Below are positions 25,158-33,965 of a stretch of DNA of 64,000 nucleotides, piece by piece. The stretch's first letter is position 1. Each line of letters begins with the position of its first letter. A program made the position numbers and the translations under genes. The notes beneath the pieces are model-generated. The model saw only the letters and a program-made list of their open reading frames with translations, was not told where the DNA came from and ran no database searches. This DNA comes from Paracoxiella cheracis (GTDB lineage Bacteria > Pseudomonadota > Gammaproteobacteria > Coxiellales > Coxiellaceae): contig NZ_CP186485.1 of NCBI RefSeq assembly GCF_049348705.1, forward strand, positions 1,116,001 through 1,180,000, written 5' to 3'.

Positions 25158-26117
25158 CTAGAACTTTAATAAAGCAGATCCCCACGCCAATCCAGCACCA
25201 AAGGCTTCCAGTAGAAGCGTATCACCGCGTTTGATTTTCCCCCCTCTCACGGCTTGATCAAGCGCCAACGGAATGGAGGCTGCCGATGTATTACCATGCT
25301 CTTCAATGGTGAGAATCACTCGCTCAAGCGGTAAGTCTAAACGTTTAGCCATTGCTGCAATAATACGCATATTCGCCTGATGCGGAATCAACCAATCGAT
25401 ATCTGATTGCTCAAGCCCGCTTTTTTGAACCGTCTCATCGACGATTTCACCCAGTTTTTTAACAGCAATTTTAAAAACTTCATTCCCACGCATTTGTAAA
25501 TGATAAGGGGCCCCTGGATTCCATATCGGATTATGGGATGTGATTAAATCACTATAACTTCCATTGGCGTGAATCAACGTGCTTAAAATACCGGGTTCTT
25601 CATCGGCCTTTAGAATCACTGCTCCCGCACCATCACCAAATAAAATGCATGTGCTGCGATCCTTCCAATCCACCAGTTTTGTTAACGATTCACTGCCGAT
25701 AACCAGAGCTGTTTTTACTGCACCACTTTGAATATATTTATCTGCAACACTTAAACCATAAATAAAACCAGCACACGCTGCGTTTAAATCAAATGCAGGA
25801 ATATCTTGTTTAATATTTAAATGCCTTTGTATTAAACAAGCAGTACTCGGGAAATAATATTCGGGTGTTGCGGTGCCGACGACAATCATCCCAATTTCTT
25901 GTGGATCCATTTCAGCAGCTTCTAGTGCACGCTTTGCTGCTTCGACTGCCATGGTGGTGCTGTTATCCGTACTGTTTCCGACGATATGGCGTCCACGCAC
26001 TCCCACGCGTTTCATAATCCATTCATCAGACGTCTCAACCATTTTTTCTAAGTCATCGTTACTTAGAATTTGTTCCGGAATATAGCCTCCCGTTCCCTGA
26101 ATACGAGAATAGGTCAT
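25158..26117 (-). CDS. fabH: beta-ketoacyl-ACP synthase III (FabH)
   Basis: This is a 319-aa initiating condensing enzyme that joins acetyl-CoA and malonyl-ACP. The catalytic triad is C115 (NAACAGF), H246 (PHQANMRI) and N276 (HGNTSAAS). The N-terminus YSRIQGTGGYIPEQILSN is canonical. It overlaps the plsX end by 4 bp (ATGA), indicating coupled translation. Confidence 0.97.
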   Translation of the reverse strand: MTYSRIQGTGGYIPEQILSNDDLEKMVETSDEWIMKRVGVRGRHIVGNSTDNSTTMAVEAAKRALEAAEMDPQEIGMIVVGTATPEYYFPSTACLIQRHLNIKQDIPAFDLNAACAGFIYGLSVADKYIQSGAVKTALVIGSESLTKLVDWKDRSTCILFGDGAGAVILKADEEPGILSTLIHANGSYSDLITSHNPIWNPGAPYHLQMRGNEVFKIAVKKLGEIVDETVQKSGLEQSDIDWLIPHQANMRIIAAMAKRLDLPLERVILTIEEHGNTSAASIPLALDQAVRGGKIKRGDTLLLEAFGAGLAWGSALLKF

Positions 26118-27142
26118 TTTGCTGGCGACTCCTCTAATAGGCTGCTCACTTTTTCTTTGATGCGTTGCGGAATATTTTTTTCAACTTCTAAAATTGCTTC
26201 TTCAATAGCATAAGCAAATGCAACAACATTTGCACTACCGTGGCTTTTAACTACAATGCCATTTAATCCAATTAAACTCGCACCATTGTGACGCTCAGGA
26301 TCAATACGACGAATCAGTCGTTTTAATATCGGAACTGCTGGCAGTGCTGCAAGCTTTGTCCACCAAGCGGATTTAAACGCTTCGCGCGCATAAATTCCGA
26401 CTAATTCAGCAATACCTTCGCATGCTTTTAAAGTGATATTACCGACGAATCCATCACAAACAACAATGTCTGCGATGCAATCAAAAATCGTGTTACCTTC
26501 AACGTAGCCAATGTAATTAATGACTTCACTTTTTTCAAATAATTCGGTGGCTTTTTTAACGAGTTCATTTCCTTTAATTTCTTCTTCACCCACATTTAAC
26601 AAACCCACTTTTGGATTTGGAATATTATCTACCGCTGAAGCCAAGACAGAACCCATCACGGCAAATTGATATAAATTTTCAGGGCTAGAATCGATGTTGG
26701 CACCTAGATCAAGCACGCGTACTTCTTGATTCGTTTTCGTAGGAAATGTGGCAATGATGGCGGGTCGATCAATACCCGGCAGCGTTTTTAATACATAACG
26801 TGCCGTTGCCATCAATGCGCCTGTATTACCCGCACTAACGCAAGCCTGCGCTTTCCCTTCTTTCACCAAATTAATCGCCACACGCATCGAAGAGTCTTTT
26901 TTAGTGCGCATCGCAGTGGATGGTGATTCATCCATCGCAATAACTTCGGAGGCATGATGAATTTCCCAGCGATCAGCTAAAGATTTTCCCTGCTCTCGAA
27001 GCAACGGCTCAAGCTCTTCTTGTTTACCCACGAGAATTAATTTGAGATCGGGGTGATCTTTTAAAACGCGCATAGCAGAAGGCACGACAACTTTAGGGCC
27101 GTGATCTCCACCCATCGCATCCAATGCAATTATTTTCAACAT
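26114..27142 (-). CDS. plsX: phosphate acyltransferase PlsX
   Basis: This is a 342-aa enzyme that makes acyl-phosphate from acyl-ACP for phospholipid synthesis. I start at MLKIIALDAMGGDHGP, the universal N-terminus, rather than 34 codons upstream, where the frame runs through rpmF. Other family blocks: AVSAGNTGALMA-like (CVSAGNTGALMATARYVL), LDLGANIDSSPENLYQFA, GLLNVGEEEIKGNEL and GFVGNITLKACEG. The gene follows rpmF by 7 bp and overlaps fabH. Confidence 0.97.
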   Translation of the reverse strand: MLKIIALDAMGGDHGPKVVVPSAMRVLKDHPDLKLILVGKQEELEPLLREQGKSLADRWEIHHASEVIAMDESPSTAMRTKKDSSMRVAINLVKEGKAQACVSAGNTGALMATARYVLKTLPGIDRPAIIATFPTKTNQEVRVLDLGANIDSSPENLYQFAVMGSVLASAVDNIPNPKVGLLNVGEEEIKGNELVKKATELFEKSEVINYIGYVEGNTIFDCIADIVVCDGFVGNITLKACEGIAELVGIYAREAFKSAWWTKLAALPAVPILKRLIRRIDPERHNGASLIGLNGIVVKSHGSANVVAFAYAIEEAILEVEKNIPQRIKEKVSSLLEESPAK

Positions 27143-27149
27143 CGAGGAA

Positions 27150-27344
27150 TTACTCTTCGTCGTCATAAGACTCTTCAACAACCAACACCTGACGACCTTT
27201 ATAATAGCCATCGGGGCTGATGTGATGACGACGATGCGTTTCACCCGTCATAGGATCTTTAGATAAGCATGACCCACTTAATGCGTCATGCGAACGACGC
27301 ATACCGCGTCTTGATCTTGTTTTACGACTTTTTTGTACTGCCAT
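27150..27344 (-). CDS. rpmF: 50S ribosomal protein L32
   Basis: This is a 64-aa basic ribosomal protein beginning MAVQKSRKTRSRRGMRRSHD, with the usual HHISPDGYYKGRQV block. The zinc-binding cysteines found in some L32 forms are reduced to a single Cys (SGSCL), i.e. the Cys-minus type. It sits between yceD and plsX in the standard order. Confidence 0.96.
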   Translation of the reverse strand: MAVQKSRKTRSRRGMRRSHDALSGSCLSKDPMTGETHRRHHISPDGYYKGRQVLVVEESYDDEE

Positions 27345-27365
27345 TCTTTGTACTCCACACCTAAC

Positions 27366-27812
27366 TTATATTTCACTGGGGATATCAACTGGACATTCCC
27401 CGGGTCGATGTTTTGGAAACATCGGTATGCTGAGCAATAATTCTTCTTCAACAATTTCAGCCAATAAAACTGGCTCACCATGGGTCACCAATGGGTCATA
27501 TTCCTTCGGCAAGCTTGCTGCTTGGGAATCACTGACGACCGGGCTCAAGCAAGGTTTTACGTTTATATCACAGCTGACCGGTTCTCCACAACGTTGACAA
27601 ACAAGTCTTAAGGTTGCGGACACCTGCCCCTTGATATAGGGCGGTCCATACTCGTCCCGAGCAAATTTGAGCTGAACTTGAACAACACCTTCTGAGCTCG
27701 CCAACAGCTCAGCCAACCGTCTGAACCCTGCAACGGCCATCTCCCCCTTCAATTCAACCCCTTGGTTAACCAAGGCAAAGGGATTGATTTCTAATGGTAA
27801 TTGCTCGCTCAA
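27366..27812 (-). CDS. yceD: YceD/DUF177 family protein, 23S rRNA accumulation
   Basis: This is a 148-aa soluble protein. It has the DUF177 pattern with a C-Q-R-C motif (LVCQRCGEPV) and the acidic VEEELLLSIPMFPKH segment. It is encoded upstream of rpmF in most gammaproteobacteria, where it is needed for normal 23S rRNA levels. It is the first gene of the long operon reading leftwards to tatD; the divergent ansA starts about 100 bp away, so the operon promoter must lie in that gap. Confidence 0.92.
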   Translation of the reverse strand: MSEQLPLEINPFALVNQGVELKGEMAVAGFRRLAELLASSEGVVQVQLKFARDEYGPPYIKGQVSATLRLVCQRCGEPVSCDINVKPCLSPVVSDSQAASLPKEYDPLVTHGEPVLLAEIVEEELLLSIPMFPKHRPGECPVDIPSEI

Positions 27813-27910
27813 GATAATACCATCCCCTGCAAAGAGGCCATGTTAGCGATATCTACCAGGGGTGTCAAACCTCGGGATTGAATAAAAATCTCAGCTATAG
27901 TTAGTCAAGG

Positions 27911-28930
27911 ATGAATACCAACAAGCACATCTATATTATTTACACTGGGGGCACCATTGGCATGGAAAAAACCGCCAAAGGATACCAACCCCAGCCTGGC
28001 TTACTCACCCGATTATTAAGCGAAATGTCTGAGCTCAAGCACCCCGACATGCCAACCTACACGCTCCATGAGTATGAACCACTGATCGACTCGGCAGATG
28101 CAACCCCTGCATTGTGGACGATGATTGGTGAAGACATCATTAATCATTACGATAAGTATGACGGCTTTATCGTGTTGCACGGCACTGATACGATGGCTTA
28201 CACGACCTCAGCACTTTCGTTTATGTTTGAAAACTTAACCAAGCCCATTATTGTCACCGGCTCTCAAGTGCCCATGGGCCATGTAACTACCGATGCACGT
28301 GAAAATGTCATTAATGCTTTATACATGGCAAGTCATTATGAAATTCCTGAAGTCTGTTTATTTTTCAACAATAAATTACTCCGAGGCAATCGTGCTAAAA
28401 AAATTAGCGCCACCAGTTATACTGCATTTGACTCACCGAATTTCAATCCCCTAGGTGAAGTTGCCACGACCATTAAGATTCGTCACAATAAATTACTACC
28501 CATGCCAACGAAAAAAACTCATTTTCAAAAAATAACTTTTCCCTGCATCGGCAGCATTAGTTTGTTTCCAGGCATGTCACTTAAATTCATGCATAATTTA
28601 TTAAGCAAGCCATTACAAGCTCTGGTTATCGAAACTTACGGCTCAGGGAATGCACCGGCAGATAAGGAGTTATATCGCATCTTAGAAAAAGCTAATGAGC
28701 AAAACATCATCGTAGTCAACTGCACACAATGCCTGCATGGTCGCGTTAAGATGCATTCTTACGCGAATGGGAAAGCATTGTTGGAAGTTGGCGTTATTAG
28801 CGCTAATGATATGACGCTTGAAGCCACGATTTGCAAATTATATTATTTGTTTAGCTGTAATTTCACCACAAATGAAATCAAAAAAAAACTGCAAGAAAAC
28901 ATCAGAGGCGAACTCACCTTACTTCCATAA
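27911..28930 (+). CDS. ansA: type I (cytoplasmic) L-asparaginase
   Basis: This is a 339-aa asparaginase with no signal peptide. The first catalytic Thr is in YTGGTIGM (T12/T15 region) and the second in LHGTDTMAYTTS (T92-D93). TGSQVPMGHVTTDARENV and NNKLLRGNRAKKIS match AnsA. It hydrolyses asparagine to aspartate and ammonia at low affinity. It is divergent from yceD and stands alone. Confidence 0.94.
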   Translation: MNTNKHIYIIYTGGTIGMEKTAKGYQPQPGLLTRLLSEMSELKHPDMPTYTLHEYEPLIDSADATPALWTMIGEDIINHYDKYDGFIVLHGTDTMAYTTSALSFMFENLTKPIIVTGSQVPMGHVTTDARENVINALYMASHYEIPEVCLFFNNKLLRGNRAKKISATSYTAFDSPNFNPLGEVATTIKIRHNKLLPMPTKKTHFQKITFPCIGSISLFPGMSLKFMHNLLSKPLQALVIETYGSGNAPADKELYRILEKANEQNIIVVNCTQCLHGRVKMHSYANGKALLEVGVISANDMTLEATICKLYYLFSCNFTTNEIKKKLQENIRGELTLLP

Positions 28931-28938
28931 GTTCATAT

Positions 28939-29403
28939 CTATTTACAAGGATCTTTGTGACGCAGCGCGCTGTACAGCAATACACCTGCCGGATAATTTA
29001 GGAGTTCAGGATGTTTTTTCCCAAAATCTACAATGACGGGAACCAAATCTCTAAAATAAATATCTTTAGGCAAACAAAACAAACGATATTTCCGCATTAA
29101 TTCATTGAATTCTTTGGCAGACATATCTTTACGATAGTTTTTATCCGCAACTGCATCGTAAAAAGAAATAAAGTGTTGCGATTCTACGGCACCCCCAATG
29201 AATCCCAGACAGTAGTAAGCATGAATTTTTTCTTCGCTCGCTTCACCTTGTTCCACGCGCTGAGTGAAATGAGTACAGTATTCCATCAATTTTTTTCCTG
29301 TCATTTGTTGCGACGTGTTATTATTTTGATGGTTATTATTCGCCACAGCATACGACACGAATGGAAAAAGCACTAATACGGCAATGACCAAGTATTTATG
29401 CAT
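28939..29403 (-). CDS. secreted Rap1a/Tai-family immunity-like protein
   Basis: This is a 154-aa protein with a signal peptide (MHKYLVIAVLVLFPFVSYAVA). The mature part shows the Rap1a/Tai pattern: TGKKLMEYC, YYCLGFIGGAVES, RLFCLPKDIYFRDLVPVIVD, a P-A-G-V-L-L-Y motif, and a final C. Cysteines are spaced as in this family (four conserved). Characterised members are periplasmic immunity proteins against type VI amidase effectors, but many homologues are orphans. No effector or T6SS gene is nearby, so I make no claim on function. Convergent with ansA, 8 bp apart. Confidence 0.65.
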   Translation of the reverse strand: MHKYLVIAVLVLFPFVSYAVANNNHQNNNTSQQMTGKKLMEYCTHFTQRVEQGEASEEKIHAYYCLGFIGGAVESQHFISFYDAVADKNYRKDMSAKEFNELMRKYRLFCLPKDIYFRDLVPVIVDFGKKHPELLNYPAGVLLYSALRHKDPCK

Positions 29404-29538
29404 TACAGTATACCCCTTACATGAGCGTTGTTATAGGTAAATATAGCCTATCTCAAAACATGGCGATACCCTAATTTTTTTTTAGTTTATGAATGAGCAC
29501 ACCATAATAGCCTATAGTTGTTTGGTAGAGGAACGCTA

Positions 29539-31260
29539 ATGCCGGTTCACAACGCCGAAATTGCTGCCATGTTAAATAAGCTGGCAGACTTGCTGGAAAT
29601 CGAAGGCGAAAACCCTTTTCGCATTCGAGCCTACCGCACTGCTGCACGATTCATTAATGATTTACCACAAAATGTCTCTGACCTTCTGAAAGAAGGACAA
29701 GACCTCACTGAATTTCCGGGTATCGGAGAAGCGCTCGCCGAAAAAATAAAAATTATTGTCAAAACAGGAAAATTACCCCAACTCGAAAAACTAGAGAAAC
29801 ACACACCAGAAGCGCTCGTTGATTTATTGATGATCGAAGGCTTAGGTCCGAAACGCGTTAAAGCATTACACGACAAATTACACATTAAAAATCTGGATGA
29901 TTTAAAACAAGCCATCGATCATGGAAAAATCGCCGAACTTGAAGGTTTTGGTAAAAAAACAGAATCACTTATTTTAGCAGGTATAAAACGCATTGATGGG
30001 GGAAAGCAGCGCACGCGTTTAGCAGAAGCAGAACCTTATGCAGTTTCTTTGGTAGAATTTCTGAAAAAAGTGCCAGGAGTTAAAAATGTCATCGTTGCGG
30101 GCAGTTTTCGTCGGCGTAAAGAAACCGTTGGAGATCTGGACATTTTGGCCGTATCTAATAAAGGTGCTCCCATTATCGAGCGCTTTATTAAATACGAAGA
30201 AGTAGCACATGTTGCTTCCCATGGCACAACACGATCAACTGTTTTTTTACGGTCCGGCATTCAAGTCGATTTACGCGTGGTACCGAGCGTGAGTTATGGC
30301 GCAGCATTGCATTATTTTACCGGCTCTAAATCTCATAATATTACCATTCGAAAAATGGCCGTAAAAAAGAAATTAAAAATTAATGAATACGGTGTATTCA
30401 AAGGCACGAAACGCATCGCTGGAAAAAATGAAAAAGAAGTTTATGCCACGGTGGGCCTACCCTATATCGAACCTGAATTACGAGAAAATCGGGGTGAAAT
30501 CGAGGCCGGATTAAAACATCAATTACCGAAGCTAATCATCTTAAAAGACATTCGTGGTGATTTACACTGTCATACTAAAGAAACCGATGGGCAGTCTTCT
30601 TTGGAAGACATGGTAAAAGCCGCACAAGAATTTGGTTATGAATACATTGCCATTACCGACCACTCCAAGCATTTAACAGTTGCACGTGGTTTAGATAAAA
30701 AGCGTTTGTCGCAGCAAATCAAAGCCATTGACAAACTCAATGAAAAACTAAAAGGGTTTCGTGTATTGAAATCCACTGAGGTTGATATATTAGAAGATGG
30801 CAGTCTAGATTTACCGAATGACATATTAAAAGAACTCGATCTCACTGTCTGCTCAGTGCACTATAAATTCGATCTAACTCGAAAAAAACAAACCGACCGC
30901 ATTCTTCACGCCATGGACAACCCGTATTTTAATATTTTTGCACACCCCTTTGGGCGTCTCATTCAACGACGCGATCCTTACGAGATCGACATTGAAAAGA
31001 TCATGATAGCCGCTAAAGAACGCGGTTGCGCTATGGAAATTAATGCCCAACCTGAGCGCATGGATTTAGACGATGTACACGCACGCATGGCAAAAGAGAT
31101 GGGTGTGAAGCTGGTGATTTCAACGGATTCACACAGCGTGAATCATTTTAGAAATATGCAGTTTGGCGTGGATATTGCCAGACGTGGTTGGATAGAAAAA
31201 CAAGATATTCTAAACACAAGAAGCGTTGATGCGTTATTAAAACTACTTAAACGCGATTAA
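29539..31260 (+). CDS. polX: PolX-type DNA polymerase/3'-5' exonuclease (Pol X core + PHP domain)
   Basis: This is a 573-aa bacterial family X polymerase. The N-terminal helix-hairpin-helix region is at about 1-150 (FPGIGEALAEKI, IEGLGPKRVK, LEGFGKK). The polymerase palm GSFRRRKETVGDLDIL carries the GS and D-x-D motifs (about 188-203), and a further Asp (VDLRVV) follows. The C-terminal PHP exonuclease starts HCHTKETDG (H343, H345), with ITDHSKHL, a Glu in STEVDIL, HPFGRL and STDSH. It works in gap-filling base excision repair and trims 3' ends. I start at MPVHNAEIA because GAGG lies 8 nt upstream; the longer frame begins in non-coding DNA. Confidence 0.95.
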   Translation: MPVHNAEIAAMLNKLADLLEIEGENPFRIRAYRTAARFINDLPQNVSDLLKEGQDLTEFPGIGEALAEKIKIIVKTGKLPQLEKLEKHTPEALVDLLMIEGLGPKRVKALHDKLHIKNLDDLKQAIDHGKIAELEGFGKKTESLILAGIKRIDGGKQRTRLAEAEPYAVSLVEFLKKVPGVKNVIVAGSFRRRKETVGDLDILAVSNKGAPIIERFIKYEEVAHVASHGTTRSTVFLRSGIQVDLRVVPSVSYGAALHYFTGSKSHNITIRKMAVKKKLKINEYGVFKGTKRIAGKNEKEVYATVGLPYIEPELRENRGEIEAGLKHQLPKLIILKDIRGDLHCHTKETDGQSSLEDMVKAAQEFGYEYIAITDHSKHLTVARGLDKKRLSQQIKAIDKLNEKLKGFRVLKSTEVDILEDGSLDLPNDILKELDLTVCSVHYKFDLTRKKQTDRILHAMDNPYFNIFAHPFGRLIQRRDPYEIDIEKIMIAAKERGCAMEINAQPERMDLDDVHARMAKEMGVKLVISTDSHSVNHFRNMQFGVDIARRGWIEKQDILNTRSVDALLKLLKRD

Positions 31261-31283
31261 CCGAAAAGTCTCATGTTTGCGCA

Positions 31284-32048
31284 TCATGATTGGAGTTTAA
31301 TCGGCTGTGGCACACCCTCTTTCACTTGCAAAAAATAACGCTCTTCGCCATTTAGCACAAGACAGGTCATCGTACCCGTATGAAACGCACCGGTATCTAA
31401 ACCAATACGATTTTTTAATTCTTTGGGTTCTCGAGAAATGCTGTGGCCATGCACCACCACTTTCCCAAAATCTTTATCGGAAAAAAGAAATTCATCGCGT
31501 ATCCACAGTAAATCGTCTTCTTTTTGCTTATCTAGCGCAACACCAGGACGAACACCCGCATGCACAAAATAATAATCCCCCAACTGATAAAACAATCTTA
31601 ACGATTTAAAAAATGATAAATGCTCTTTTGGCATCACAGCTAATAATTTATCACGCACGACAGGCAGGTCTTCAACGTCCTCTGGCAAGTCGGAGACTTT
31701 TAATCCGTAACTAATGAGCGTCGCCCAGCCGCCATTACTCAGCCAGAGCACCCCCTCACGAAGCGGATCATCTAAAAAATCCAACAACATTTCTTCGTGG
31801 TTGCCTTTCAGATGCTTGGCTTCGAAATCTTCTAGTGGTAACTCAATTAACGTTTCAATAACTTTATTCGAATTAGCCCCGCGATCGATGTAATCACCCA
31901 GGGTGATCAGTATCCGCCGCTGGTCTGTATGTGACGCTGCGTCCTTACTAATCGCACGCAACAATCGTGCCAGTAAATCCGCTCTGCCATGCATATCCGC
32001 AATAGCATAAACACGCGTTGTCGCAGGTATTTTGACGGTGTCGCTCAT
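31284..32048 (-). CDS. metallophosphoesterase (PP2A-like serine/threonine protein phosphatase family)
   Basis: This is a 254-aa calcineurin-fold phosphatase. Metal motifs are IADMHGR (D18, H20), LGDYIDRG, KGNHEEM, and histidines in HAGVRPG and VVHGHSI. This is the PrpA/ApaH-like lineage (ends HGHS and GLDTGAFHTG). Such enzymes act on phosphoproteins or dinucleoside polyphosphates; the substrate is not determinable. The gene is convergent with polX. The 223-bp upstream gap holds R2 copy d and the terminator of the next gene. Confidence 0.9.
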   Translation of the reverse strand: MSDTVKIPATTRVYAIADMHGRADLLARLLRAISKDAASHTDQRRILITLGDYIDRGANSNKVIETLIELPLEDFEAKHLKGNHEEMLLDFLDDPLREGVLWLSNGGWATLISYGLKVSDLPEDVEDLPVVRDKLLAVMPKEHLSFFKSLRLFYQLGDYYFVHAGVRPGVALDKQKEDDLLWIRDEFLFSDKDFGKVVVHGHSISREPKELKNRIGLDTGAFHTGTMTCLVLNGEERYFLQVKEGVPQPIKLQS

Positions 32049-32084
32049 CTTGAACCGCTATTGATTACTCCAAACATTTTTTCA

Positions 32085-32170
32085 ATTTCAATTACTGGTT
32101 GAAACGGAACGCCCACCTTGTCTCCAGCAATTGAAATGCTATTCCATTAGCTGAAAATAGATTTCGAGAG
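32085..32170 (+). repeat. R2 intergenic repeat, copy d
   Basis: Outer arms ATTTCAATT / GCAATTGAAAT and the best-preserved tail of the family (GCAATTGAAATGCTATTCC, TTAGCTGAAAATAGATTTCG, AGAG) are present. The GAGAAGG hairpin is replaced by a shorter, imperfect stem. It lies upstream of the metallophosphoesterase gene. Confidence 0.65.
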
Positions 32171-32241
32171 TCACCCCTCCTATTAATCATAAGCTTATAG
32201 CGCATTTCTTGCAATGTGCACAATCTGTTAATTTAAAATAA

Positions 32242-32266
32242 CGCCGGAGGCGATGCTCCTCCGGCG
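32242..32266 (-). terminator. rho-independent terminator of the small secreted-protein gene
   Basis: A perfect 9-bp GC-rich stem (CGCCGGAGG / CCTCCGGCG) with a 7-nt loop, followed on the minus strand by TTATTTTAAATT, lies immediately downstream of the minus-strand gene. Confidence 0.8.
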
Positions 32267-32271
32267 GGATA

Positions 32272-32652
32272 TTACAAGTGAGGAATAACTTCACACTGCG
32301 GCCCGTAAGGCGGGTCATCATAAAGGACGATTTCGTAGGAAGTCCAACCTGAGTAAGGTGAGATTAATTCACCACAATAAGGATTATCATGACCATCAAA
32401 AATAAAATTAAAAAACAATTGCGTTTTTTTGGTAATGTCTAAATCAATCGTTTGTTTATTGGGGACACCCTGATCAAAATACACCTCTCTTAACACGTCT
32501 TTATATTTATAATCTATGTCGTGATACACAGCACCTGTTGCTCGGGTAACTGTTTTACTTTCGTTGATGAAGGTTATTGGAATTGAGGCATAAATACTAA
32601 ACCCCAACGACAATAAAATAGAACCGGAAAAGCCAGATAAAAGTTTTTTCAT
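32272..32652 (-). CDS. hypothetical secreted protein (126 aa)
   Basis: No family is recognised. The start MKKLLSGFSGS has GGAG 6 nt upstream and opens a signal peptide that ends near IYASIP. The mature domain (about 105 aa) is rich in Tyr, Asp and Thr, probably beta-structured, with two Cys (NPYCGEL and PQCEV) that could form a disulfide in the periplasm. A strong terminator follows, so the gene is a single transcription unit. Nothing in the neighbourhood (rluC, phosphatase) suggests a role. Confidence 0.65.
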   Translation of the reverse strand: MKKLLSGFSGSILLSLGFSIYASIPITFINESKTVTRATGAVYHDIDYKYKDVLREVYFDQGVPNKQTIDLDITKKTQLFFNFIFDGHDNPYCGELISPYSGWTSYEIVLYDDPPYGPQCEVIPHL

Positions 32653-32699
32653 CGATATCTCCATATCTGTTTAATTTTACAAAACCATGTAAATTGTAA

Positions 32700-33632
32700 T
32701 TAAACTTTTTCTGACTGTAACCTCGTGATAGCGCGAATCAGATCCTCATCTAATGCGTTACAAACATTGATATTTTGATCTGGCAACTTAAACCGAATCC
32801 CCGCCGCATGTAAAAATAATCGCTTCAAACCGAGATGACGCATTCGTTTATTAAATTCTGCATCGCCATATTTTTCATCACCTGCAATCGGATGACCCAT
32901 GACAGCCGCATGAACCCGAATTTGATGGGTACGTCCGGTTAACGGTTTTGCTTCAACCAAAGTGGCATTTTTATATTTTTTCAACACTCGAAATTTCGTC
33001 GCCGCTGGCTTTCCCTCATCAGTGACGGTCACTATTCGCTCTCCACTACGCAGAATATTTTTTCGTAATGGTTCGTTGACCTCTTTTACATCATCAGGCC
33101 AATGGCCTTTTACCAAAGCCAAATATTGTTTGACGACCTTACGATGGGTCAACAACTCATGAAGCGCCACAAGCAATGCACGTTTTTTGGCAATGAGCAA
33201 ACAACCCGAGGTATCGCGATCTAACCGATGGACCAATTCCAACAGTTTTTGTTTCGGTCGAATAGCCCGCAGCGCCTCGATCAATCCCATACTGATACCG
33301 CTGCCCCCATGAACCGGCATACCGGCTGGCTTCGCCATGATCAGAAGCGATGCATCTTCATACAAAATACGCTGCTCCAGCATACTTGCCATGCCAGCAT
33401 GTGGCTTAGGCGCTTGGGTCGGTTCGGACACACGCAACGGCGGAATGCGAACCTGGTCCCCCTGCTGCAGGCGATAGTCTTGTTTGACGCGGCCCTTATT
33501 AACACGCACCTCACCTTTTCGCAAGGCACGATAAATCCTCGCCTTCGGGACCCCTTTCAAGTGCCTAATCAAAAAATTATCAAGGCGTTGCCCAACTACT
33601 TCTTCATCGATGGTTACTAGACTCGTCTTCAA
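32700..33632 (-). CDS. rluC: 23S rRNA pseudouridine(955/2504/2580) synthase RluC
   Basis: This is a 310-aa protein with an N-terminal S4 RNA-binding domain (about 13-70, GQRLDNFLIRHLKGVPKARI) and a PsuA/RluA catalytic domain. The catalytic Asp is D138 in HRLDRDTSG. LTGRTHQIRVHAA and GHPIAGDEKYGD are also conserved. It is divergent from rne, the same arrangement as in E. coli, which supports RluC over RluD. Confidence 0.95.
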   Translation of the reverse strand: MKTSLVTIDEEVVGQRLDNFLIRHLKGVPKARIYRALRKGEVRVNKGRVKQDYRLQQGDQVRIPPLRVSEPTQAPKPHAGMASMLEQRILYEDASLLIMAKPAGMPVHGGSGISMGLIEALRAIRPKQKLLELVHRLDRDTSGCLLIAKKRALLVALHELLTHRKVVKQYLALVKGHWPDDVKEVNEPLRKNILRSGERIVTVTDEGKPAATKFRVLKKYKNATLVEAKPLTGRTHQIRVHAAVMGHPIAGDEKYGDAEFNKRMRHLGLKRLFLHAAGIRFKLPDQNINVCNALDEDLIRAITRLQSEKV

Positions 33633-33690
33633 AATTCACCTATAATCAATATATTGCTGATATATTGCGGTTATTAGACTACTTAAATGA

Positions 33691-33719
33691 TTGATGAAAT
33701 CACCAAAGCCTGATATATT
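33691..33719 (+). promoter_or_regulatory. predicted sigma-70 promoter of rne
   Basis: TTGATG, a 17-bp spacer and TATATT with an upstream TG (extended -10) form the best promoter match in the rluC-rne gap. Transcription would start near 33,726 and leave a leader of about 240 nt. Confidence 0.6.
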
Positions 33720-33725
33720 CACCGC

Positions 33726-33965
33726 TGAGTTAGAGTGTGAAAATGCCCATGATATCATGGCAGTAATGAAATAAAACGGTTGGCGCACACACCCTATGAT
33801 ATCGAGGTTATACTCACAAGAAATAGCGCCACAAAACAGAATTTTGGTTTAAACACGCGCTCCCAAGCCTAAAGTGGGCAAGGGTAGAAAAATCGGAACA
33901 GAAGATCCGGCGAACCCGCAAGCCTAAATTGTGGTTGAGCGCCTAGAACAAACAGGTTTTTAAAA
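33726..33965 (+). promoter_or_regulatory. long 5' leader of rne, probable autoregulatory region
   Basis: The 333-bp gap between rluC and rne contains no gene; most of it would be transcribed as leader. In E. coli the about 360-nt rne leader folds into hairpins that let RNase E cut its own mRNA. Here there are several possible stems (around CCCATGATATCATGG and the GCGCC repeats flanking the middle), and an A/U-rich stretch before the start. Autoregulation is inferred by analogy. Confidence 0.45.
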
